From the NCBI RefSeq assembly GCF_000208865.1, contig NC_018394.1, forward strand, positions 2,379,964 to 2,443,963: DNA of 64,000 nucleotides. Reading direction: 5' to 3'. The stretch is from Neospora caninum Liverpool (taxonomy: Eukaryota > Apicomplexa > Conoidasida > Eucoccidiorida > Sarcocystidae). The translations under genes were made by a program, and so were the position numbers. Numbering within the stretch: the first letter of the stretch is position 1; each line of letters begins with the position of its first letter. This document shows positions 21,836-34,700 of this stretch, piece by piece. The notes under the pieces are model-generated. The model worked only from the letters and a program-made list of their open reading frames with translations, was not told where the DNA came from and did no database searches.

Positions 21836-24800
21836 GACTGAAGACGCGCGGAACTCGCGCGAAGTCTTTGGCAGAAAAGCAAAAACGGGGCGAGAGTCCA
21901 GACCTCGAGCAGATCTGCGAGGCGACAGGAGACCCAGCTGGAGGCACCGGCACCAGCGAGGAACACGAAGCACAATTGAAGATCGAAGTTTGCCGTCGCT
22001 GTGAGGAGCCTTGCTAAGCAGAGACAACGCAGGGTCGGCAAAGTGGCACGGCTTCGTGGCACTGATATGGGGAATTTGTGGGCTCCAGTGAACATGGCGT
22101 GGCAGTGAGGTGCGGCGGCGTCATGCACTTGCTCGACACAGTTTCGAGTGTTCTCGTCTACTCAGCGCGTGCATATGTGTGTCGGCACGGATCAGTTTCG
22201 TGGTTTACCGTGTCGCGTGGAAATGACGGCTGTAATTGTCGTCGCCTCCGCCTCGGGCACAGCGCGTGCATGCACCGTCTGTCTCGTTCTCTGGCGCGAG
22301 GAAACAGTGAAGATTTGCTTACGGGGCCTCCAGGCGCTTCTCTGCGCCTTTACGGGGAAGCCGGAAGTTTGCGTCGGGCGGTTCCAGGCCGTCTCCCCGA
22401 CCGCGTCCTTGGCTCTTCCCTGGTGTGAACTCGCGCGGGCGAATGGGGGAAGCGGCCCGCGGGTCTAGACCGAGAGGAAACGGGGGTTCAACACGATTCT
22501 CTTTTTTACCATGTGGCTGCTCAGGCTTCTGGAGAAATACCTTCGGCAGATGTCCTGGCAGACGCTTTGAGGTTTTGGTTTTTGCTGCCTGGGAGATCCA
22601 CCAGCGGCGTGGCAGAAAACAAGGGCGGGTGCACTGCCTGTCTTCGAGCCTCCTCAGGTTTTTTGCTGGAGGCTCGGAGCTCGTCTGTTTTCTCCCCCAC
22701 GCCAGTTCCCTCAGCGAAGTCCCCTCTAACCAGAAACGCGGGTCGCCGCTGCATCTTTCGCTTGTTTGCTCAGAAACAAAGACGACCGCAAAGACGCAAG
22801 AAACACCCCGAGAGACCGAGAACTTTTTTTCCCGATCTAATCAGACAAACCCGTGCAGTGGCAGTCGAGAATATACGCCACGGAGGCGTCGATGTTACAT
22901 ATAGAGTAGCACGGGAAACCCATTAGGGAAGCGTCTCCCTGTCGCATATGTCAAGCGGGCTGACGGGAAAAACGAACGGCGCGACGCAGGCCTAAGAAAC
23001 GATTCATCATTGACGGCCTTACTGCCATGGAGAAAGCCTCGCAACAGGAGGCGGTCTCGAGCAGAAACGATCCCGGAATGAAGCCGTTGTTCGTGGGCGA
23101 AACGTTTTCAGACACGTTGGGAATCGCAGCCTTCAGGGCGAGTCTCTCGCTGCCTAGGGGAACCAGGGAACTGTGCTCCCATGAAAAGCAATCATAATGA
23201 ACGACACGAGGCAGGAGTACCAATCAGATAACTGAAGCTAGACTCTCTGTTACACATTCTAAACGGGATTTCGAGGTATCTGCACACTGCCTTTTTCTAG
23301 GTGCTCTGGAGAGCCAAGCAGCAAAAGACGTCCGATCCTGTGTCAGCGATGCATATCTTGCAAGGCGAACTCAAACGCAGTCATAGAAACTGTATTAAGT
23401 ACCGAGTTTGTGGTGAACTAAACGGGGCACAAAATAGCATCATATCTTCACCTGTTTCCCAGATGCACTCTGTCGGAACCGTTGTGCTGCCAATGTGCGT
23501 AGAGTACACTTCGCACGACGTCCGCGTTTTTGCTGGGGACTTTGAACGGAAGACACTTTCGTTTCAGGGGTTTCCTCCGTTCAGGTTCCTGCTTGACAGC
23601 CCTTGGCGCCGTACCTCGCGGAAACCTGGCGTTTCCCTCCCCAAATCATCACACAGCGATGTTCCTCTCTGGTCCGAACGTGGAAAAAGGACCGGGGCTT
23701 TCTCCACGCACCGGAAAGATGAAAGCGGCGGATCGCGATGGCATGGGGACCGTTTCGTTTACCCATCCCCGGAGTGTGAAATGCAGCCTAGGAAAAGACA
23801 TCTGATTTTGCTCAGTTGTTCATCCAAAACCGTTTTGGGTATCCCCTGTTTTTTTGCATCGCCTTCGCCCTCCAGGTTGACAGAGGATTATACGGGGTTG
23901 AAAGCGCCAGGATAAGTTACGAAGGCGCTTTAACGGCGTGAGAGAGACGGTGCTTCAGCGGCGGCTGCGGAACCCCCGGTCTACGAACCAGAAAGGGAAT
24001 CGTCAAAAATCTACGATGTGGTTTCGTGGTTCTCTCAGCCCTCCCATTCCCTGTATGTTCGAGGCTCCCGTTTGGTTCACCCCGACGAAGATTCGACGTC
24101 CGGTTTCTCTCATTTTCTCCGCAGATCCAGGAGGTTCTGGATTTCCAGAGAGGTGCCGTAAGAAACGGTTTCCGTGGCACAAACAGAAGAACTGGAATCT
24201 CCGCTGGGCTGTCTAGGATCTGGGCATATACGCGTCGAGCCGATCCCATTTTCATGGTCGTTTGGCGCGATGTGCTGAAGTCCAGCAATTTTCTTGCATG
24301 TGTGCATGCGCGGTCTGGGTTTCCTTCGCAGTTTCTCTCGACTGTATTTCGACCTTTGATGTCTTTCTCTCTTTCCTGTGTCGTCGCCTTTTTTGTGCCT
24401 ATCTCGCTTCTTACTTCTCCGACCGGTATTCCAAGAGAGCGTTGTGGAACAGAGAGTCCTCGTCGTGCGACGCTCTCTCAACGCCAACTGTGGCTGCTGT
24501 CTCTCTCGGCGACTCGAACTGTGTCTCTCGGCTTTTTAACTCGCTGCGCCTGGGGTCTTCAACCCTCTGTCTTCCCTTTCTCTTCTCTCCATGGCTCTTC
24601 CACTCCGCCTTTCTGTTTCCCCCTTCCCACAGTGATGCGTTTCCTTGCGCGCTCGAAACTGCCTGTTCCCGTCGCCTGTTTCAGTTCTGCCAAACGCTTC
24701 AGTCCGATCCCGCGCCTTTGTTTGCTCGCTTCGCACTTCCCGCTCCTGGCTAACCAGTCCGTCCGACAGACTCCACATTGGTGCTAAAGTGCTAGTTCGA

Positions 24801-25205
24801 AAATTCTTCCGCGTCCTGGGTTTCGTCCAGCACATCTTTCCGAGGCTTCAAACTTTTCAGCAGCCTCGAACAAAAACGCGAGCGCAGTCCCCGATTTTCT
24901 CCTTTGCCTCGCTTCCTGCTTTCCTGTTTTCCCCCTGTGGCGGACGCTTCGGCTAATCCCCCCTTTTGCAACTCCGTCCACTCCTACGCCAGCAAGTCTT
25001 CTCCTCCCGTGCAACAGTCGTTTTTCCCCAGCTTTTCTCACCAAGCCTAGTTGGCGAGGCACACTTCATTCGCTTTAGGGGACTTCACCGCGACTCCGCC
25101 TTCTCGTTCTGCTGGTTCTCTCGCGCTTTCCCCGCCGCCTCACCCTTCCTCTTGCGGCGGTCTCTCCTTTCGCGCGCTTCTCGCTTCTCTCTCTCCCCCG
25201 GCACT
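21836..25205. other. Gene-poor interval; 3' flank of FAM241-like gene and 5' flank of NAA50
   Basis: About 3.4 kb without a convincing coding frame. From about 24300 to 25200 the plus strand is strongly pyrimidine-rich, as expected for a coccidian promoter or 5' UTR leading to the ATG at 25206. No RNA gene recognised. Confidence 0.5.
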
Positions 25206-27053
25206 ATGGGCAGACTTCCCGACGACACGAACCCGGCGCCAGCGAGCGTCTCTGGCCAGAACTGCGCGAGTTCTTCAGACAAAGCGCAGACGTCTGCTGC
25301 AAAACTTCCGTTTCCAGAGCCTCCGCCGTGTTTTGGTTTGGGGCAGTTGACTCGCCACAACGCAATGCAGTTAAAGCAGCTCAACCTCGCAACTCTCCCT
25401 GTCACCTACGGCGATACGCTGTACGAACAGCTGCAGCGACACAGCGAGTTCTCTCGGCTTGGTAAGCGAAAAAAGCTTGCCTTCTTCGGCGACTCGCTCG
25501 CCTCCCTTTCCCTTCTCTGGCAAGTCCTGGTCACCGGTGCCGATCGATGGCTGGAGCCTTCCTCGTTGCGTCGCTTCCAGAGTTTCTGTCTCTTCGCTTC
25601 GGGAGGGCTTTAGGGCGGCGCGCTGCTGGTGCGTTGCGTGCCTCGTTTTCAACTCCTGATTTCATCCCATCCACCTGTGTTTGTGCTCGTTTCCAGTCGC
25701 CGCCATTTGTCAGTAGGCACTCTCTGCTGCGGTTTGTTTCTTTGTCCTAGCCGGCCAGTTCACACAGCTGTCGACGAACGGTCTGAACCCCTTCTGGAGT
25801 GTACGTCGAAGTCTAGGTCCACTGCGTCCCTCCCCTTCTCGTCGCATTGTTGCGCTAGAGCTCTGGATCCTCAAAAACACAGCTAGAGACTCTGCCTACT
25901 TGCTGGATCTCTTTCTCTCTCAGGTTACTTAGGGGAGGTGATGGTCGGCGCGATCTGCTGTCGAGTCGAAGCCCCCGCCACGACGGCTCCAGGAGCCAAG
26001 AAGAAACACCGGCTTTATATCATGACGCTCTCGGTCTTGAAGCCTTACCGGAGATACGGCGTCGGTACGTTCCAACGAAGCGCGGGCTGATCCTGCTGGG
26101 TACCTGGGTTTTTGTGGACAGCAGTTCCTCTCGTCTCTCGCGCCGTCGTCTCCGCGGGAGGCCTAGAGAGTGAGAGTGAGACGTGCCTCGCCACTCGCGT
26201 CACTGGAGGAGTGTGTTTCGCGCGTCTCAGAACGCCTGTTTTGTCTCCGCGTCTTCCAGTCAACTTTGACACAGTTGGGGAAGGGGGGGGCGGGGCGGTC
26301 GGGGTGAAAGGAAAACACGATGCATGCAATTGCAGGAGGCTCTCCCGAACTGCACTCAGTTCTATATGTGACGAGACCGGTTCCCGCGCTCCGAGCTTGC
26401 AGGTCGTGCACTCTTTGTCTTCCCGTGCCCACCCCGTTGCTTGGGAGAAAAGAAGGATTTTTTGCGGCCGCGCACGTCGAACCAGAAAAAGCCTACAGGC
26501 TGGCCGGAGAGACCTGGTGGAGCCCCGCTGGCCCTTTTCTTTGCACCTGGGAGAGCGGCGAATGTCTTGTTTTGTGCAGGTGATCTGTAGTAGCCCGTGC
26601 ATCGCCCGCGTTCGCTTGGTTTACGGCTTCCAACTAGCCCTTTCTCTGTTCTCTTTCGCGCTGCGTCGCGACCGGTGGGTTTCGATTCCCAGTTGCGTCC
26701 GACTTGCCACGTGTTTTTTCGGCTTCTGTTTGGCTTCAGCCTCGGGCCTCCTGTCCTACGTTCTCTCGCGCGCGTCCCAGCCGCAGACAGGCGGCGTGGA
26801 GTTGGAGGACTGCTACCTGCACGTGTGGACCGAGAACAAGTACGCTCTGGAGTTCTACGAAAAGCGCGGCTTCGTCAACGAGGGAATCCAGGAGGACTAC
26901 TACACTGATGTCTCACCTACGTCTGCCTACATTCTGCGCGCGCCTCTCCCGTGGATCTACGCTGACGCGAAGTTCGCGTCGCGGCACGCAGATGATTACG
27001 ACGTCACTCAGCACAACCTTGTCGCCACTGCCCCGACTCCTGGAGGCAAGTAG
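25206..27053 (+). CDS. NAA50: N-alpha-acetyltransferase 50 (NatE-type GNAT), three exons
   Basis: Transfers acetyl from acetyl-CoA to the alpha-amino group of nascent proteins, typically Met-starting ones. Exons 25206-25461, 25924-26064 and 26740-27053 join in phase 1 both times to give 236 residues. Landmarks: [20 protein letters not shown] (NAA50-type first helix and strand), [32 protein letters not shown] (the acetyl-CoA loop R-x-x-G-x-A spans the second junction), [11 protein letters not shown] and [20 protein letters not shown]. The Tyr of LYIMTL and the His of LHVW correspond to the catalytic Tyr73/His112 pair known from human NAA50. Compared with the roughly 169-residue human protein it has a Ser/Ala-rich N-terminal extension of about 50 residues, a short Ala/Pro/Lys insertion before RLYIM, and a longer C-terminus. 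The ATG at 25206 is the first in the frame after a long pyrimidine-rich leader. Confidence 0.92.
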
Positions 27054-27763
27054 CCAGGCGAAGCGCCGGAGACACAGACGCAAAGAGACCCGGAGCGCCG
27101 CCGACAAGGGACAGGTGACAGCGTCGTCCAGAGGCCGGGGACGTGCAGGCGGGAAGGGACTGCAGCTCTCGTGGATGAAGGAAGAGACACGCGAGCGGCG
27201 GACGTCACCAGGAAAGGGGGCCCGATGCGCAAGGCGTAGTCGCCGTTTTCAGTTGCGTTGTGAGGAGTGAAGCGACTCGAGAGAAAACAGCTTGGGCTGC
27301 AGCGAACACAGTAAACCTAGGTTTCCATCCGAATCGACAAAGAAGCTTTCAACACTCGCTGAGACCTCGGCCGTTGTTGCCGACAAGAACTGGCGGAGCC
27401 GGAAAATGCATGCGTCTCGCGCGTCTCTTCGTTGAAGCCGTTTTCCGTACGGCTGCGTCGGGTCGTGCTTACCCTATGGAGATCCGCAGGTGCATGCAAA
27501 GACACCCCCCGGCCGCCATGTCTCCCACAAGAGAGTCCCTGGTCGGCTCACGCCTCGTCTCCTGTGCGTCTGGGGCACGTACGAGAGAAAATCATTCAGC
27601 AAGGCCAGGAAAGATGCCTCAGTCTCCGGGGCACGACGGCCCGGAGACAATTTCTACGAGACGCTCTGCACAGGAGCACAGATTGCGGATCTCCGGAATA
27701 GGCGCGTTTCTTAGTCTCTTGATATCTCAGCCCTCCTCGGTCGGTCGGGCTCCCATTAGGATT

Positions 27764-27802
<39 letters not shown>

Positions 27803-28749
27803 GAATACGGACGACTGCGTTTGCTGCCGTCAGCGGACGAGCTCCACGCGCTGGGAAAAGTGCTGGGCCTTCCGCCTTAGAAACCCCCTCCTGACGTGTG
27901 CAGGTTTTGTGTGGATAGCTGACTTGAAACAAGAAAATGCACTGTGCTGTCGGGAGAAGCGGAGGTTGCACATCCCACATTTCTGGAACAGAACGCGAGC
28001 GGCAAACGCCGGAAACCACGCACCCTGAACCCTGAGTCGACAAGCGTGGATTTATCGACGCGTCAAGGATAATCCCTGCTGCCGAAAACGTGGTTCCTAT
28101 GACGCACGGATAAGCATGCGCGTCCGTGTATAGCAAGAACCGAACTGTCGTCAAGCTGAACGTCTCCAGATGAGCTGTGGATTCCGAAAGAGTGGCAGTT
28201 CTTCGGGTGCACAATTGTTGGAACCCTGTGACTCGTGCTAACACTCCCTTGTTCCCGGAAACGCGTTCGTCTCGTTCCCCAGCAGACTGTCAGCGTGGCG
28301 GTGGAAATGTGGGGCATCAGGAAAAGAAGTGGGTTTTGTACGTTACGCCCCTATTGACCGCTTGAGGTGGAGATTCTCAGTTGGGAGGAACAAAGGCACG
28401 CCCGAGATGTGAGTTTTGAACTTCGTTTTTGAGTTTGGTGCCGCGATGTGAAAAGGCGAGAGAGAGGGGAGGCGACCTTAACCTCTGTCACTCCAGAAGC
28501 TTCATTGTACGGAAAATGAGCACGGACGCGTGCCGTCGAATCCTCCACAGGACGCACGGCGGACACCACTGGGCAGAGCATCAGAAACCCGACATCTCAC
28601 ACCCAGTCGCTACACGAAAACTCCAGACTGTAGAAACATATCCAAAAGGGTTTTCCTGGAAATACTTGTCTGGACCCAGTCGCTTGGGGGCGGCGGGGCT
28701 GCGTTTAACCACCTCTTGACTCCGTCTAGCGGAACCGCTCGCTTTCTTT
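27054..28749. other. Convergent 3' interval between NAA50 and the OFD1-like gene
   Basis: Both neighbouring genes end here, so this should contain both 3' UTRs. Apart from a TA microsatellite at 27767-27799, nothing recognisable is seen. Confidence 0.5.
27767..27799. repeat. (AT)16 microsatellite
   Basis: Perfect alternating AT run between convergent genes. Confidence 0.95.
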
Positions 28750-31700
28750 TCATCGATCCGGCCGATCAGCCATCTCGGCTGCTACCGTGTAACTGATGGC
28801 GAGGGGAATGCTAAGCTCCGCGACTGTGTCATCCAACACAAGAGGTTGGATGATGGAGTGCTCCTCGCTAACTGGACCCAACACTCCAGGCGCGAGCGAG
28901 ACAGCTGGTGGAGACTGCGACATGATATAACTTCCCGTCGGGTCTGGACTGCCCTCGAGCTGTCCTCGTGAACCGGAAGCAGTTAGCGATCCTGGAGTCG
29001 GGCTGTCCACCTGTGAAGACGCGAGTCCGGCAGCACCCGGCCTGCCTGGTCCTGAACTGTGGAACTCTGCCTTCCCGTGCTCAGAGCGCCGACCGTACTC
29101 GCCACTTGGATCTGGACGTTGGTGCGCCGTCCAGGGGCTCGGCGGCGAGTTTGGACGCGATCGCGACAGAGGTGAACAGACGCTGCAAGTCGTTCCTGGC
29201 CGACTGTACGCAGCCAGGGCCCTCGCAGCTGTTCCGGTGGGATAGTGGAGCGGGAGAGGCTCTGGGGCAAGTTCAAGGAGTCGCCACTGCGCCGGGGGAT
29301 TCAGTTCAGTCCGCCGAGGATGCACGGTCTGGCTATGGTTCCGCGGACTAGACGGGCTTCGTTCCGTGCTCTTGCCTCGATGTGTCTCCCTGACTGCATG
29401 TCGCAAAGAAGGCGAAGGAAGCGACGAGGGAGACACTGCACCACCCTGCACGTCGGACAGAGCGGACTCTCCAGGGGGGAGACGAGGAAAAGCGCTCCGA
29501 GAGGGCGAACGCGGAGACGGCACTCGAGACCGAGGACGAGAAGGAGATCGTGGCCCAGGGAGCAGTGAAGGAAGATGCGAAGGACGACGGGGAGACAAGG
29601 AACTGGAGACGGTCCGAGGAGACAGCAGACGAGCAGGAGCGGGCGACAGAGAGCGAGGCACTGGATGCGAAGATGGACGAGGAGAAAGCGAGCGAGAGAC
29701 AGGACGCGAAGAAGGTCGAGTGAGAGTGCGCGGGGTAGTACCCCCCGAGAGACGAGCGGGTGACAGCGATCGCCTGGCAGCAGCGGAGACTTGGACAGGA
29801 GTGCATGCCCGAGGAGAGCGTGAAGGCGATAAGGGGAACGAGCGCGGCGGGCGTGCAGAGGTCGGAGACACGTGCTTCGAACTCTCCAACCTCCTGCTCG
29901 CCTCCTCTTCAGCACAGCGGTTCTCTGCACTGCGGACGTGCTGCGTACTACTCGCAAGATTTTCCCTTGGGTCTCCGGCGACGGGCGTGGACCTGTATCG
30001 CTCATGCGGAGTCTCGACTCTCCCACCGTTCTGCCGTCGCCTAATCCCGTCGCGGCCAGGTGAAAGTGTTGCGCTGCTGGATAGGTTGGACGCACTGCGC
30101 CTGACTGACGAGAATTGCTGGTGGGTGTGCAACGGTCTCCCAGACACACTCCTTTTCAAGAAAGGAGCGTTACCAGTAGGAACCGGCAACAAGGCCTGAC
30201 TGGTCCCTGGTTGTCGATCGGCGCCCGACGGCGACAGCCGGCGGCATCGTGAGGCACAGTGCGAGGCACCCGAAAGCCCGTGGGACGGGGACGATGCGCG
30301 ACAGTCCCTGGGGACACTCTTCGCCTCACGGTCTAGCCCCAAGCTGGAGCTCGGAAGCGCGTGCAGCTGGACGCCTAACAGTGTGTCTGTCCCGCAGTCA
30401 ACTTCTGGAGAGGCGGAGAAGAGCGATCCTGCGCCGCGGCGGAGTGCAAACCGAGAGGCGTTTGGCCGGCGCGCAGCTCTGGCGTCTGCCTCGGGCATGT
30501 ATGTGACGGGGGGACCGAAGAATCCTGGGCTAGACGCGACGGGTAGGAAAGAAGACAAAGTGTCTTTCCCTGCTCGAAACGTTTCGGGTTCGCGAGACAG
30601 GCTCCGCGTCACGTGCAACGGCGAGCGGGTTCCGAGAACCTGTGTCTGTGGGCCGAATGTACGGCACTCGGAGCGCTCGGCTCGACCCTCAGCGGACTCC
30701 TGACGAGCGCCGAGGCGTGCTGGTCTCCGGCAAGCGAACCCGAGATGCTCCGCGGAACCTGCGTGAGGAGGTTCGCTGTTGCCCTCGTGAACGTTGCCAT
30801 CTGCACACGGCGATGCAGCGCCTGCGAACGAGCTCGCATACGGCGAGGCCGGTTCGGAACGCTGGAACAGCTTTCCATCCTCCTCTCTGCGCCCCGATGC
30901 TGGCCGTGGTTGAAGGCTCGGAGACACGGCGAGCGTCTCCAGGTAGCGTCTGCCTGCTCTGTGGTCGGCGGGCGACACAGTCGGAGCAAGAGGCGACACG
31001 GGCAGTTCGGCATAGGCTACAGGGGCGTTGGAAGGAGAAGATCCAGACGTGAACGAGGGCTCGCCAATGTCTAAGCGTCCTGGGGACGACCTCATACGAA
31101 GCACTTCAGCTTGGGTCGGATCTTGTGCAGTGGAAACCAGATGGACCGGACCACGATTCTGCGGTAGCACGGCAAGATGAAGAGCAGGGCCCTGAGAAGA
31201 CTCCCTCCCCACTGGCTTCCCAACCACGTCGCCAGTCTGTTCCTCTGGCTCCTCTGAAAGAGAAGCGAAATGACTGGTACCCGAGACGGGTCCGAAACGC
31301 GAGGACAGTCGAAGGTCTGCCGGAGCGTCTGCGACGCTACGACCGTCGTGAGGAGTTCCGGAGAAGGACGGAGAGACGGCGAAAGGTTGTGGGAGAGATG
31401 TCTGTGTGGCTAGCTCGGCTCTCGCATCGAGGTGTTGAGGTGCCGGGGCTACCGGCGAAGCTACCGCTGTCAATGCCGGCCCCTGTCGCTCAAGAAACGC
31501 TGATCGGTCCATGGATGTCGCGCGAACCTCCGGTGATGGCCACGAGCTCTGCCCGCTTTCCAGGGCGTCGGGAGGGGCAAGACTTTCTCTGGGGGTGGAT
31601 GCAGCTTCGTGGAGACTGTCGGGGCCAGCGATAAGGAGATAACGGCCTTCAGAGCCTACCCCACCCCCGTCATTACGGACTTCTCCTTGTTCCAACTCGT

Positions 31701-34700
31701 CGTCATCCTCCTCTGTAGAAACTGCGGCTAACAGACCGCTGCGTCTACAGAAGGGCCCTATTGTCGGCCGTGACCTGACAACGGATGTTCCTGAACCGCT
31801 GCCTGGGCACCCGTCAGCGAGGAATCTTTCCTCTTCTCTCCGGCGGCTTCCGCCCGCCACGTGCACGCGATGGGAGGCGTCATCCCGCTCGCCTCCAAAC
31901 CCACCCGGTGAGGTACGGCGAAGGCCTGACACAGCGACGGGTACTACTCCGTGCCTGCGGCTCTGGTTTAGATCGCCACGGGACTGGTCACGTCGCTCCC
32001 GAGTCCCCGACACAACCCAGCGGTTCGGTGGCGTTTCCTGGTCCTCCTCTTGCTGCCGTGCCAAGATCATGGCAGTCCACGGCCTGTTTTGTGGCCATCG
32101 AGAGGAGGGACGGACACCGGTGTGCTCTGTTAAGCGCCATGGCGCAGGAGACCCAAGCTCTTCCATATCCACAGACGGAGCAGGAGGCGGCGCAGAAACA
32201 GCGCCCGATCGAGAAGGCGAACCGAGGGCGATCTTCTGAGACCCGATAGAACAGTTGGCGAGCATTACGCTGATGTCGCTGTCGGTGATCTCCCCGGAGG
32301 ATTTCTGAGAGAAGGGAAACGAAGCTTTCCATTCCGGGGTCTCCAGTGGGCCAGCCCCAGACGTCGGAGGCCCCGGCAGAATCTTAGACAAGGCGGTTGG
32401 CTGAGGACTGTGCCGTGCTCTGTTCGCAATTGGAACAGTATGCGAGCATGTCCACGCGGCCGTCCCATTTAAATTTGATCTCATTCGAGATCTCATGTCA
32501 GTCAGCTCGCCCCGTCTACTCCCGGATCCTTCCCTCTCGCTGCCGATTCTGGGGGCGCCTTCAAGTCGCCGGCTGAATCGAGGGTCTGAACGTCCCGAAA
32601 GCAAACCGGTCCTCGCGTCTCCGTCGCTTGGCCCTCTGCAGTCTCCGACCGCGGGGGGAGCCTGCGGCTCTTTGCTCCTTCGCGGCGACAAACGCGGCGA
32701 CGCGGAGACGCAGGCGAGAACAGGCTGCGGGTGCGAGACTGCCGACCCTCTGCAAGAACTCCTGGGAGGCTCGACGGGCCAGGTACACTGCGGAACGGAG
32801 ACAAGCGGAGACTGCGAAGGCTCGGTTCCGCCGAGCCGTGGAGGCTGGCCTGCAGCCTGAATGGGTTGTGGAGGGAGGCTATCCGCGTCTGGCGAACGCC
32901 GCCCAGACTCTGCCCGCCTGCCTCTTAAAGGCTGCTTGTCGGAATTTTGCAGGGAGGCGAGGAACTTTCTGACGCGCTGCTCAAGATCTTCGATCCGCAC
33001 TTCCGTAGACCCGCGCTGCGTGCCAGGTTCGCTTCCAACCGCTGGACGCGTTCTCTGCACCGAAGCCTTCCCGGATACGCGACACTGCAGCGTGCTTTCC
33101 GCGAACTTCCCGTTTAGATCCGAGCAGCTTTCTCGCGTATCGCCTCCCAGATTTCCGACCTGGGGCTCGCCGGGGCAGTCGCGACGGGACTGCGTAGGCG
33201 TGCATCCGCGTCGGATTGCTGCGGGGCTCCTCACGCCTGTCTCCGTTCCCCTTTCGGACTGCTCAGGAGACCGGCAACGGGGCGGAGTGGTACGAGGGCC
33301 ATCGCCTCTGCTGGGAGGCCGTCGGGCTTTCCAGTGTTTTTCATCGGGAAAGGGTCCAGGCGGAAGCTCAGCTGGCTGACATTCCCCGTGGCCGAAGAGC
33401 CGAGCGGATGTGAAGAGGTCCATCGGTCTTTGATGCCGCTCAAAGAGAGTCTTCCGTCTCGTGCTTGCAATCGCGTTCCCGGCTTCGTCAGCGTCATCAA
33501 TGTCAGCGGTCGCACGAAGCGTTGCAGAGAGCGAAGCAAGCAGGCGTCTGTGTCTCTCCGAGCAAGTTGCTGAGGCATCGCAACACCCTTCAAGCCTTTG
33601 CGCCTTCTGCTGCCACTGCAGCTTTAGGCTGCTCAGTCTCTCCAACTCGACCTGTGTCTTGTGCACTTCGCGTTCCTTGTCGGCTCGGAGAAGTCGCTCC
33701 TGCGTCAACTCCTTTTGCAGCTTTTGAGTACGTTCCTTGGTCTCCCTCTCCGCGTCTGCTCTGGCCTGTGCAACCGCGCGATCCCGTTCGGCACGAAGCC
33801 GGGACAGTTCATCCTGGAGAAGCGCTGTTTTCCGTTCGAGGTCTTGTGACGCAAGTCGGGTATCGCGAAGGCACCCGTGGAGCTCCTCCATGGCGCGCGA
33901 ATGCACACGCTGGTAGCGCTGCTCGGCTTCGTTTTTCGTTGAAAGCTGCTCCAGAAGCGAGGCTTTCTCGCGCTTGAGACAGTGCAGCTCGGATTCGCTC
34001 GTACCCAGTTGGTCCTTGATCCGCTTGGCCACTTCATTCGCAAGGCGCAGCTGCGCTTGGAGCCGCTCGTTTTCTTGCCGCATCGACTCCGCAGCTGCCT
34101 CGAGCTGTTTGACGGTAGTTTGCATCTGTTCGTTCGCTGCCGCCTGCAACTTGGCCTGTGTTTCCAGGCTGCTTTGCCGCTGCCGTGCGAGTTCAATCTG
34201 TTCCTTGTCTTTCTCGAGGGCCAGGCGATCTCTTTTGAGCTGGGCAACGCTTTCTTGCATCTCCGACTCCACCGAGCGCCTGTGCTCTTCCATCTTGAGG
34301 AGCAACTGCTTCTGGTTGAGCACCTCTTCTTGACTCCGGCGCCCCTCTTTTTCCGAGAGTCTTGCCTCTCGAGCATCGAGGGCCTTCGCACGCAGAGCGA
34401 GTGCCTGCTGCTCTATTTCCCACTGGCGTTTGTTGTCCCGCTGCTGCTGCTGAGTCGCCCGGAGCTGAGCACTGATTTCCTGTCTCAAAGCAAACCCCTT
34501 CTTTTCGATTTCGTTCTCTTTCATGCGAAGGCGCTCTGCCGCAGCTTCTTCTTGAAGCTTTAGCCGTGCCGCCCGATCTGCATGAAGGCGATCAAGTTCC
34601 TGCTTGTACGTTAACAGATGCTGCCGGGCTTTCTGGCTCTCCTCCAGGCGTAGTGCGCTCAGTTCAACTGTGCGGATTCTCGACACTTCCTGCTCCATTT

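Noticed and set aside
26677..26690. T-loop-like string resembling a tRNA
   Set aside because: No acceptor stem, D-arm or anticodon arm can be folded around it, and it lies in NAA50 intron 2.
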